DNA of 64,000 nt. Origin: Euclidia mi (Eukaryota; Arthropoda; Insecta; Lepidoptera; Erebidae). Made by a program: the position numbers and the translations under genes. The stretch covers positions 16,937,326 to 17,001,325 of the forward strand of contig OX123182.2 of assembly GCA_944739405.2 (NCBI GenBank), in the 5' to 3' direction. Shown here piece after piece: positions 55,340 to 64,000 of the stretch. The notes beneath the pieces are model-generated. The model made no database searches and was not told the DNA's origin. It saw nothing but the letters and a program-made list of their open reading frames with translations. Positions within the stretch are counted from its first letter, which is position 1. Each line of letters starts with the position of its first letter.

Positions 55340-56178
55340 CGTTTGAAGCGATTTGACGATAACAACCCAATGCCGTCGAGTTTGGCCTCTTTTGAGTCGT
55401 CTTTACATAGACTTTCATGCTGGATGATTTCTATGGTCTGATGATAGAGCTGGAAGGTAACCATGAGATCTTTGTGATACAACAACCCAATCTCATCAAG
55501 TTTAGGGTCGTTTGATTCGTCTTTATATGGACTTTGGTACTGGATGTTTTCCAGGGTCTGATGATGGAGCAGGAAGGTGGCCATGGGATCTTTGTAATAC
55601 AAAGACGCAATCCCATTGAGCTTGGGCTCGTTTGATTCGTCTTTGCATGGACTTTAATGCAGAATGTTTACCAAACTCTGATGATGGAGCAGGGAGGTGG
55701 CCATGGGATCTTTGTAATACAAAGATGCAAACCCATTGAGTTTGGGCTCGTTTGATTCGTCTTCGCATGAACTTTAGTGCTGAATATTTACCGAACTCTG
55801 ATGATGGAGCAGGAAGGTAGCCATGGGATATTTGTAATACAAATACGCAATCCCATTGAGTTTGGTCTCGTTTGATTCGTCTTTACATAGACTTTAGTGC
55901 TGAATGTTTTCCAAAGTCTGATGATAGAGCAGGAAGGTGGCCATGGGATCTTTGTAATACAATAACGCAATCCCATTGAGTTTGAGCTCGTTTAATTCGT
56001 CTTTACATGAACTTTAGTGCTGAATGTTTACCAAACTCTGATGATGGAGCAGGAAGGTGGTCATGGGATCTTTGTAGTACAATAACGCAATCTCATCGAG
56101 TTTAGGCTCGTTTGTTTCGTCTTGGCAAACACTTTGGTACTGGATGATTGCCCGGATCTGATGATGGAACTAAAACGA
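55340..56178. repeat. Minisatellite, 120-bp period, about 7 units
   Basis: TGATGATGGAGCAGGAAGGT or a close variant recurs every 120 nt exactly (55439, 55559, 55679, 55799, 55919, 56039, 56159). The period is a multiple of three, so open frames on the minus strand carry over from unit to unit, giving 40-residue repeats such as CSIIRPWKTSSTK. I know of no function for such a peptide. Confidence 0.97.
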
Positions 56179-56385
56179 ACGTGTTTGGGCTAGTAAGTTG
56201 AAAACAAAAAAAAATACTTGAAATTGCCAGAAAGGTACAGGTCTACATTTCAGAATTGAGGCACATAGGGAAGGCCTCCACATCATGTACTACCTACACT
56301 ATCCTATGTAGCTACTTACCACCTATTACTATTTTTTTTATTAGAATACCACTAAAAAGCAAAAAATAAAAATTATTTTTAAATA

Positions 56386-56667
56386 AAAAAGAAAACCGAC
56401 TTCAAAAATCACTAAGGAACTAAAAAGCAAAAAATAATTGGTTTTGGAGCAAAACTTTTTGAGTCGGTGCCAAGCCCTTACGCAAAAAGTAACTAAACTA
56501 CAAACTACCTATTCAATCAACAACGAAAGTTATATAAAAAAGAGTAGAGGTTTTATAGTCAGATCAGAAATACTTGGCTTGGCACCGACTCCAAAAAGCT
56601 TTGCTCCAAAACCAATTATTTTTTGCTTTTTAGTTCCTTAGTGATTTTTGAAGTCGGTTTTCTTTTT
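56386..56667. repeat. Foldback segment, arms of about 90 bp
   Basis: 56386-56476 (AAAACCGACTTCAAAAATCA ... GAGTCGGTGCCAAG) is inverted at 56576-56667 with few mismatches and a 99-nt centre. Confidence 0.93.
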
Positions 56668-57151
56668 ACTTTAAAAATTTTTTTTTTTAATAATAATATA
56701 AAAAAGAGGATTTTAACACAACCAACACATAGTACAAAACATAACTACGACAAGGCACACATCGCTCATAATAGCCACCAAAATTAGCTGTGTAAATAGC
56801 ACACTCGCTTAAACTCTTGTGCTCCTAGTATAACTACTTGTTAATGCTAGGTCAGTGTTGAGAGACCAAAGTTTGCTAGAAAAATTACTGCTGTTATTCT
56901 TTTTCTGCTGTTGTTCCTTTAACTTTGTTCTTGGGTATTGTGTAAAATAAACACGTTAGAGGAATTTTATACCGAAATTCTTAGCGAAAGCTTAAGCGTA
57001 CACGTCTAACATAAATTAATAGAATTGCAGTCTGTTCTTAATACGCATGGCGTAGTAGCATCGCTTTGCCGTTTAGCAGTGTGCCAAGTGTTGTGGGTTC
57101 AGTGCCTTTAATCCATTAAGGCACCGCTACTTTGTGTCTATCGTAACACAT

Positions 57152-57205
57152 AAAAATAATTACGATAGACACAACGTACACGTTGTGTCTATCGTAATTA
57201 TTTTT
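57152..57205. repeat. Perfect hairpin, 25-nt arms, 4-nt loop (unit B only)
   Basis: Arms 57152-57176 and 57181-57205 flank TACA. A third partial copy (TTGTGTCTATCGTAA, 57132-57146) precedes it in the same direction as the right arm. Unit A (34790-34815) has one copy only. Confidence 0.97.
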
Positions 57206-58981
57206 TAAATCTGGTCTTGCGTACTATATTTAATTAATTTAAATAAATAACTATTTGTTGCCGATGTTTCGACCGTCTTACAACGGACGCAGTCATGGCA
57301 AGACTTTGTGCACTCCATAATTGTTTGTTTCCAGTTTGGAGATTTTTGTGTATGCTGATTGAATGCTTGTAAAGTTTCAATATTTTTTTAGAATAAGTTA
57401 TATTTAATCCATTCTACAAACATTTATTTAAATAAATAATATAAGTTAAGTATTTGAAATAAACTATTTTATTATAATCATTGTCACTATTATTACCTAG
57501 TTATTGTATAAAACTGAATCGATTCTCATAGTCACTACCTTCAAATAAGTCGCGGAAAATTTAACTGCAGTCATGCTGCAAAAGTACCACTGAGACGCAT
57601 CCGTCGCTACAAGTTAGCAAGTTCCTGAGTTCTATGTAGTAGTGTCTTAAGCCTTTGACTGTATTTTATTCCGTTTGTGTGAATGTCTCGTTACATTTTA
57701 TATAAATTTTAGGTATTTTCTTCTAGCATTTATCAATACACGACATCTTTTGTAATTTATAGATTTTTTGTTAAACCATTGAGGCCTAGAACAAGCATGA
57801 AATCAAATTAAAATACATTCAATTTTATAAATCAAAAGAAATATAAGAATCATACTTTTTAGTTTAAAAATCGTTGAGTAAATGTAATCCTCAAAGACCT
57901 CAAACAATTTGGTTGAAATCATCGTAGCACTTAAACACGCGTAGAGCTATTGTAGAGGATCGTAGCGGGTGGGTGACGGTACATAATTTCAGTGATAATA
58001 CGACACGTAGACGCACTCGGTACAATTATGAGATGCTACGGCAGCTACGTTATAGCTTTGTTGCCGATATAAAACACTTGATATTTGTTATGATTTGGAT
58101 TACCGATTGCAAAAGGTCCCCAAAATTAAGGTATGCACACTGGATTGGTGAACTTGTGTGGCTACGACCGCAATAAGAGCACTGCCGTGCTTCGGAGGGC
58201 ATGTAAAGAACTCGGCCGCGGTTCTTGTCTAAGGCCAAGAATTATCAGGCCATGTCAGGCGACGAAAAAAGAGAAGACAGAGAGCAGCGGCTCTCTCGTT
58301 GGTATATGGCTAGTAGTAGCCGTAGCTCTTTCCTTTAATGACGTCAAAGATATATCACTGGTGCATGGTCTACGCTAGAGTCAAGGAGAGAGAAAAAACT
58401 TGTCTTCGCCGACTTTACCCAAATCTCCTTACCGCACTAACTTTTTCTCGCTGCTTGTAAAGAACAAAATGTGGGTATGGGAGAGGCGAACCGGCTTCTG
58501 GCATTCTTACTTACTGAATGATCACAAATTGCTTTTTTATAAAAGCATTATTTTTATATAGTCATACTTTCATAAGCACAAAAAGCAAAAGCGAAAAAGA
58601 TCAAGTATTCATCAAGCTGCCCAAGTACGGGTTGGCAGACTTCAAATATCTTTCGAGAACATTATGGAGAACCCTCTGACATGCAGGTTACCTCACGACA
58701 CCATCTTTCAGCTTTAGTAAGCGATAATTAACCACCAGACCACTCAATGCGCACTTTGTCATTGGTGCACGCCATGGATTCGAACCCGAAGCCCTCTAGG
58801 TACGTAGCAGTCTGTCGATCACTCCATGAGGCTAAATATCGCTTTCTCTCATTACTTCGACCACCTTAACAAACGCAGTAACTAGCATCCGAGTTGTTCT
58901 CGTTATTAAACTCCACAACATGATTGTGATAATGACACCATGGATGCCACTTACCGCGTTATTGTGGAAACACAATGCCGA

Positions 58982-59223
58982 CATAATGTATATGGCAGAG
59001 GTGTATGGGCAAGCCGGTCGCGGCAGACCTCGTAAGACGTTCGCCGACCAAATAGGGGACGTCTTGAAAAACGGAAAAGTTCGAAGCACCCGCAACCGGC
59101 GAGCATGTATGAAAAGAGTAATGAATGTAGAGGAAGCGCGTGAGTTTGCAAGGATGGAAGCAAGTGGCGATCGGTTGTCTCTGCCTACCCCGACGGGACG
59201 TGAGCATATGTATGTATGTATGT
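58982..59223 (+). mobile_element. RTE-like LINE 3' fragment (unit B only)
   Basis: Coding remnant EVYGQAGRGRPRKTFADQIG, VRSTRNRRACMKR, then a frameshift and the TATG repeat tail. ACAATGCCGA/ACAATGCCAA flanks it (58972-58981, 59224-59233), and unit A shows the single target near 36633-36643. Same subfamily as 13108-13853 but far more truncated. Confidence 0.9.
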
Positions 59224-59735
59224 ACAATGCCAACTGCATAACACCATTTGTTTTTGTTCTATTTATATTTGTTGTACAATGGCTGACTATTATTTTTATC
59301 TATTTATTTATAAAGAGAACAAAGGCGGATTTAATGCCAAAGGCGTTATCTATCAGTCAACTTTTGGGTGACGCAGAGTATCATGTAATAGGTGCAATAA
59401 GAATTTCAAATTCAAAATGAAAGCACGACAGAAACATAATCATTAATATAAAATGCTATAATTATATACTTTTGCACTGCGTATAGTCTGTATGGATCGG
59501 ATACTAGAAATCTTATAGGGATCACAAGAGTATCTAAAATTATACGTACTTTAAATAGAATATATCAGTAATCTTTTGAATCAGCCTGTACATAAGTGGT
59601 TTTGCAACAGTGCCAAAATATTGAATACTCGATACACAGCCACATCCCTAAAGACAATTTGGAAATTTAATGTCACCGTTATTAATCACGAAAACATATT
59701 ATACTCAAATAAATTATTGGGCTAAATAGTTTATC

Positions 59736-60544
59736 AAAACGCTAATCTGTAGAAGTACCAGTATACATTTTTATATATTTTTGTATATTTATGACATTTG
59801 TATAATTATGATAACCACATTCATGAGGAAGTGGGCCATATAACATTACTCTGGAGTGCTTAGAAAAAGATCAAAAAAATTAACGCTAGAAGGATGTTAA
59901 AGTATGGCCAAAAATATTGCATCCATTGCGCCATCCCTAATTGAGATATTTCTGACATTGTAGAATATGAATTTACTACTATATTCAATTGTTATAACAT
60001 GGCAAGACCACGACAAGTGTGATATCATTTAAAAACAGTCGCCGTTCTTAAATTTCCCACAGGAAATCGGAAAAATAAAAACTTTGTGATGGAGTGAATA
60101 AACGGAAGAAAAAGTTCGTGTTCATAATCATTGCAACCTACTTTTGAAAGGAGTGATACTACCAAAAAACACAACAGTACCAGTACTCCAGTGACTGAGT
60201 AGAAAACACTACTATAAGATGCTGATATCCTAGTAGAATTGGAATGTAAAGCCTTGCTCCGTAGTTTGAAATATATAAAGGAAGTTTATTTTACGCTTTT
60301 GAAACTGAAATAAAGGGCCAAGGTTTGACTCACGAGTCGAGCACGATCAACAAAATTGTATTGTGTTCTGTTGCGTTAAAGCTACGATTCGGGCAATCCT
60401 TTTGTTTTTGGGCAATCCTCAGCACCAGCACCGTGTGCCGAAGAAATGTAGCTTGTAGGAATTGTACTCTCTATATATTAGGCATAGATAATATAATATG
60501 AATTAAAAAGGAAAGCAGACAAAGAAAGTTTTGAATATAAAAGT
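59736..60544. other. AT-rich sequence beyond the duplication, nothing recognised
   Basis: May include the left part of the transposon whose transposase follows, but no terminus is evident. Confidence 0.4.
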
Positions 60545-61759
60545 GACGCAAATAACGCCAAAATTGTTGCGGAGGCTACGGGATACTGCGAAAAACTGTA
60601 AGAAATGTAGTAACTGCAGGAAATTCATCAACTAATTTAGGCCGACTGAAAATTAGTTCACCAAAAAAAACAAAAGTTATAAAGAAAAAATATGTTATTG
60701 ATGATTTTGATTTGGGAGTCATCCGAAGAAAAATTCATCAGTTTCATGAGATCAAAAAATAGTGCCAAGTATTCGTAAATTACTGTCAAGATTGAGATAG
60801 GATGGCATATTGAATGGTGGACGGGAATATCTGAGAAATCTTTTACACACAATGGGTTACCGTTTCAAAAAATGTAGATCAAAGAGACATCTTCTCATAG
60901 AACAACCTAATATTACAGAGTGGCGGAGAAAATACTTGAAGAAAATCAGGAAATACAGAAGCGAAAACCGCAATATATATTTCCTAGATGAGACATATAT
61001 TAAGGCCAGTCACAATGTGAGCAAATATTGGCAATCGGTGTCAGAACCTGGAATTCACACTGACATTGGGAAAGGATGACGTGTGGTAATTCATCACGCT
61101 GGGTGTCGAAATGGCTTGGTTCAAGGTGCATTAACTATTACATATTTAAATCAGACGCTAAGACCGGTGACTACCATGGAGACATGAACGGGCCTACTTT
61201 TTATAAGTGGGCGGCTGAAAAGCTAAAAGATAAGTTGCTGCCGAACTTTGTAGTTGTCATGGACAACGCATCTTACCACAGCGTTCAAGTTGAGAAGAAA
61301 CCGATCATTACAAGCCTCAAAAGTGAAATGCAGAACTGGTTGCGGCGCCACAACGTAGAATTTTCAGAAACTATGAAAAAAGCCAAATTGAAAATTCTTA
61401 TGAATAACACACAAAAAGAGCGCGTTTACAAAATTGATGAACTCTTAAAAGCTCATGGACACACAGTACTGCGTTTAGCGCCATACCATCCAGACCTGAA
61501 CCCCATCGAGTTGGTCTAGACTGATGTCAAAAACAATATAGCGCAAAACCATATTAATTCTTCTCTAGCCGAAAAGATAAACACACTGAATTTATTGTTT
61601 TCGGAGTACACGGCAGAAAAATGGCAGAGATGTGATGACCATGTCCAAAAAAATGAAAACGTTTACTGGGATCGCGACAATAGGTTCGATGATATTATTG
61701 AGCCAATAATAATAAATCTGCGGGATGACTCTGATTCAAGCTCCGATAGCAAAATGTAA
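60545..61759 (+). pseudogene. DDE transposase of the IS630/Tc1 superfamily, decayed
   Basis: An N-terminal helix-turn-helix-like part (AKIVAEATGYCEKTVRNVVT, then KKKYVIDDFDLGVIRRKIHQ) breaks near 60762. From 60810: MGYRFKKCRSKRHLLIEQP and IYFLDETYIKASHNVSKYWQ (first catalytic Asp). A TGA at 61077-61079 and a 1-nt shift near 61140 follow. Then GDYHGDMNGPTFYKWAAEKL, VVVMDNASYHSVQ (second Asp), KIDELLKAHGHTVLRLAPYH and PDLNPIELV (third, Glu), where a TAG (61517-61519) replaces the usual Trp. The same frame continues to an acidic C-terminus (DDSDSSSDSKM, stop 61759). It resembles a transposase family common in insect genomes; the precise family name is uncertain. Confidence 0.8.
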
Positions 61760-61842
61760 TGTGAAGTTGAAACAGAATCTATGTCAAAATAGTCAGTGTA
61801 ATTTATTTACCTAATAAATAGGGTTTAATTTTTAATTTGAAT

Positions 61843-64000
61843 TGTCAGTCACTTTTTCTTTTTCATGTACAATGGTATTTCCAAGGATTAAAGATTCCTT
61901 TCATTTATATTGGTTCTTCTATTGTACTTCTTGATGGCACGGGCTGTTTCCGCAACTCCACGTCTTGGCGTGTATTTTGCGTGCGGGTGGGAATGGTGTC
62001 TTCATTCGAGCCACCCCAGCTCTTCGAGGAAGGCCAGCAGACTCTTGATGTGGCCCACTGCCTCCCTCAGGGAGCTGTATCTCGTTAGGTACTGCTGCCT
62101 GTACTGTGCGACCTCAGGGCAGTCGAGGAGCAGGTGGGCTGCCGTCTCGTCTGCTGCCATACCGGCCCTGCACAGCGGGCTGTCGGTGATACCTATAGTA
62201 AATAGGTGTTTATTAAAGAATCCGTGTCCTGTGTAGGCGGCCGTGATTGTCCGCAGTTGTTGTTTGGACAGCCGGAGGATTTGTTTGGCTATCTTACCGT
62301 CTACTGCGGGAAGAGCCTCCTTGGCCTGCCTACATGTTTCAATACCAATCCAGGACTGGTTGTGTTGGGTCCTGGTCCTATTCCTTACCAGGTTGCGATA
62401 AAAACCAGAAGGGAGGGGAATCATGGGCTCGGGTCCCACCACCTCTAAAGTGGCCCCTCTTCTGGCAAGTACGTCGGCTGCGTCATTCCCTCTTGAGCCA
62501 CTGTGGCCCTTGATCCATTGCAGTGTTAATTTGTTTTGTTTACCTACCTCTGTTAGTTTCTGGTGGCATTCAAGCGTGAGTGCCGAGGTGATAGTATGGC
62601 TTTTGAGGGCTGAGAGGACAGCCTTACTATCTGAGAGGATCCTAATGGATCGTTCCCTTACCTCACGTGCCATGATTGCTGTGGCAGCTAGGATTATGTC
62701 AAAACATTCGGCCTGGTAGACCGTGTTGTAGGCTCCCAGCGGTGCTGCGATGTTGATGTTAAGGTCCTCGGAGAATACTCCTGAACCCGTACCTGTATCC
62801 GTCTTAGACCCATCTGTGAAGATCGTGAGCTCGTTGTGGCCAACCGCTCCCTCGAGATTGTGTAGATCCTCGTGCAGTTGGATTTTGTATTTCTTATCGA
62901 AAACAAATTGTTTCGGTATTCGGTCGCCAATGGCTTGTGTGAGAGGAACTTCTTTAAAGAGTGTGTTCAAGTTGCTAGTGTGCGGTGTGTTAGTGTCTTT
63001 CCAGAGCTTCAGAGCTCTTAGCCGGATCACCGACATCGTTGCTTCCTGTTGTATGAACAGGTGCAATGGAGGCAAGTCCAGCAACACTTCGAGTGCCGCT
63101 GTAGGTGTAGTTTTCATGCAGCCCGTGGCCGCTAGGCATGCAAGTCTTTGAAGCTTTTGAAGCTTGTTGGCGGCCGTTGTTAGGTTGGTCCGAGGCCACC
63201 ACACTGCTGCGCCGTAGCTTATCATCGGACGTATTATTGTCTTATAGAGCCATAAGACAATTTTGGGGGATAGGCCCCATCGTTTACCTATCATCTTCTT
63301 GCACTGCCAGAAGACGATGCTGGCTTTATTGAGCTTATTTTCCATGTGGCATGTCAATTTGCTGTCAAGAGTGACGCCCAGGTACTTTACCTCGGTAGAC
63401 AGCTTGAGCTCTGTGTTGAATAGCCTGGGCAGTCGGTAAGTACCCAGTGCGCGTTTGTGTGTGAACATAACTAGTTCGGTCTTGGTCGGGTTTACTGATA
63501 ATTCGTACTCATTACACCACCACTCTACTATGCGTAGAGCCTGTTGAGTAAGGTCGTACACTGTACCAGTTACCTTACCTGAGGTGAGAATGGCCAGATC
63601 ATCTGCATATCCTATTGTGTAAAAATATCTCGCGTTGAGTTTGTCTATGAGTTCATTGATGACTAAGTTCCACAATAGCGGGGAGAGAACACCGCCCTGC
63701 GGGCAACCTTTAGTTATCAAGGCTGTCTGGGAGTCGCCGCGCAGGCGCACTACTCTTTTGCTGAGCATGTTTTGGATCCACTGTATGAGCATCTGATCCA
63801 CACCATGTCTGGCTAGGGCGTTGCTTATAATGCAGAAGTTTGTCTTGTCAAAGGCTCCTTCTATGTCAATGAAGGTGCCCAGACTGATACTTTTTCTGCT
63901 CTGAAGCTGCTATACAACAGTAAAGCAGCTTCTATCTGGTTCACGACCTGATGTAAGGCCGATTCCGTCGATTTCCCTGAGCTGTATGCATGTTGATTGG
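61843..64000 (-). pseudogene. I-group (Loa/R1-like) LINE: RT and RNase H, 3' part
   Basis: Minus strand from the window edge: TFIDIEGAFDKT (RT motif A, about 63890-63855), CPQGGVLSPLLWNLVINEL (motif B) and IGYADDLAIL (motif C) in a frame open to a stop at 62002. Then the thumb and connection, RNase H with TIFTDGSK (first Asp), YQAECFDIILA (Glu), RILSDSKAVLSAL (Asp) and WIKGHSGSRGNDAADVLA, and a Cys/His C-terminal region (CRAGMAADETAAHLLLDC). Upstream of motif A a 1-nt shift near 63890 disrupts the frame. The 3' UTR reaches about 61843 with an A-rich AAAAAGAAAAAGTGACTGAC end. RNase H after RT points to the I superfamily; Loa versus R1 is undecided. Confidence 0.85.

Larger units (their letters stand above)
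55125..56685. mobile_element. Non-autonomous TIR element carrying a 120-bp minisatellite (unit B only)
   Basis: Left end AACCGACTTTAAAAAAAAGG matches the inverted right end around 56650 (TTTTTGAAGTCGGTTTTC). The AGGAGGAGGTTCTCAATTCG motif after the left end is a familiar lepidopteran repeat. Unit A is unoccupied (31615-31640). It contains a tandem array (55340-56178) and, at its right, a foldback segment (56386-56667). No transposase. Exact boundaries and target duplication are blurred by A/T runs. Confidence 0.75.
37780..59735. repeat. Duplication unit B (direct repeat of 12.7-37.2 kb)
   Basis: Colinear with unit A in the blocks listed there. Subtracting the B-only insertions (40.7, 42.7-45.9, 46.0-48.9, 49.0-49.45, 49.6-50.1, 50.6-53.8, 55.1-56.7 and 59.0-59.2 kb) leaves about 9.6 kb against 9.8 kb in A. 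The backbone shows no recognisable gene. Stretches between the listed insertions, including 37780-40690, 40960-42731, 53813-55124 and 56690-58970, are this backbone. Confidence 0.92.

Noticed and set aside
55324..55976. Minus-strand frames over the 120-bp array as protein genes
   Set aside because: They arise from the array period being a multiple of three; starts and stops vary between units and no domain is seen.
55340..56178. CRISPR-like array
   Set aside because: Units are 120 bp, diverged along their whole length, with no repeat-spacer structure, and the DNA is eukaryotic.

Overview
This is eukaryotic DNA, most likely from a moth or butterfly. The background is AT-rich, and I found no complete host gene, operon, rRNA or CRISPR array. 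What can be recognised is almost all transposable elements of kinds usual in insects: LINEs of several clades, a Gypsy-like LTR element, piggyBac, mariner/Tc1, short Helitrons (TC...CTAG between A and T) and three tRNA-derived SINE families, called SINE-A, -B and -C here. The lepidopteran assignment rests on recognising the short Helitron and SINE types and is an inference.

Layout. 1-12.7 kb: a TA microsatellite, a LINE 3' end, SINEs, a GC-rich retroposed piece with a 12-bp target-site duplication, a tRNA-like cloverleaf, several Helitrons, then an RTE-like LINE (9.64-12.09 kb) with a second 5'-truncated copy right behind it. 12.7-37.2 kb and 37.8-59.7 kb: two direct copies (unit A and unit B) of one segment. 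With the insertions private to each copy removed, both shrink to roughly 9.6-9.8 kb, so an ancestral block of about 10 kb was duplicated (or two haplotypes were placed side by side by the assembler), and each copy then more than doubled by separate insertions. 59.7-64 kb: a decayed DDE transposase and, on the minus strand, a LINE with RT and RNase H that runs off the window.

Unit A private insertions: a 5'-truncated RTE-like LINE (13.1-13.85 kb), a SINE-B with a LINE tail nested in it (14.2-14.55), a 10-kb block (15.57-25.74) holding a CR1/Jockey-like LINE interrupted by a piggyBac element plus a Helitron, a mariner remnant and a SINE-A, a short Helitron (30.3) and an ORF1-only LINE derivative with intact ORF1, poly(A) tail and target-site duplication (31.8-34.5). 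Unit B private insertions: SINE-B (40.7), a defective Gypsy-like LTR element (42.7-45.9), a composite element with 46-bp TIRs (46.0-48.9), a 0.45-kb repeat (49.0), a TA-flanked MITE (49.6-50.1), a Tc1-like transposon with about 310-bp TIRs (50.6-53.8), a TIR element carrying a 120-bp minisatellite (55.1-56.7) and a LINE fragment (59.0).

Because each copy gives the empty site of the other, most insertion boundaries and duplicated targets can be read directly. The same comparison shows several short near-perfect hairpins present in only one copy, as expected of local inverted duplications. The most unusual items are the ORF1-only LINE, the LTR element whose long reading frame keeps Gag and both ends of integrase but lacks protease, RT, RNase H and the integrase core, and a long hydrophobic reading frame between ORF1 and ORF2 of the CR1-like LINE that ends in a TAATG stop-start overlap.
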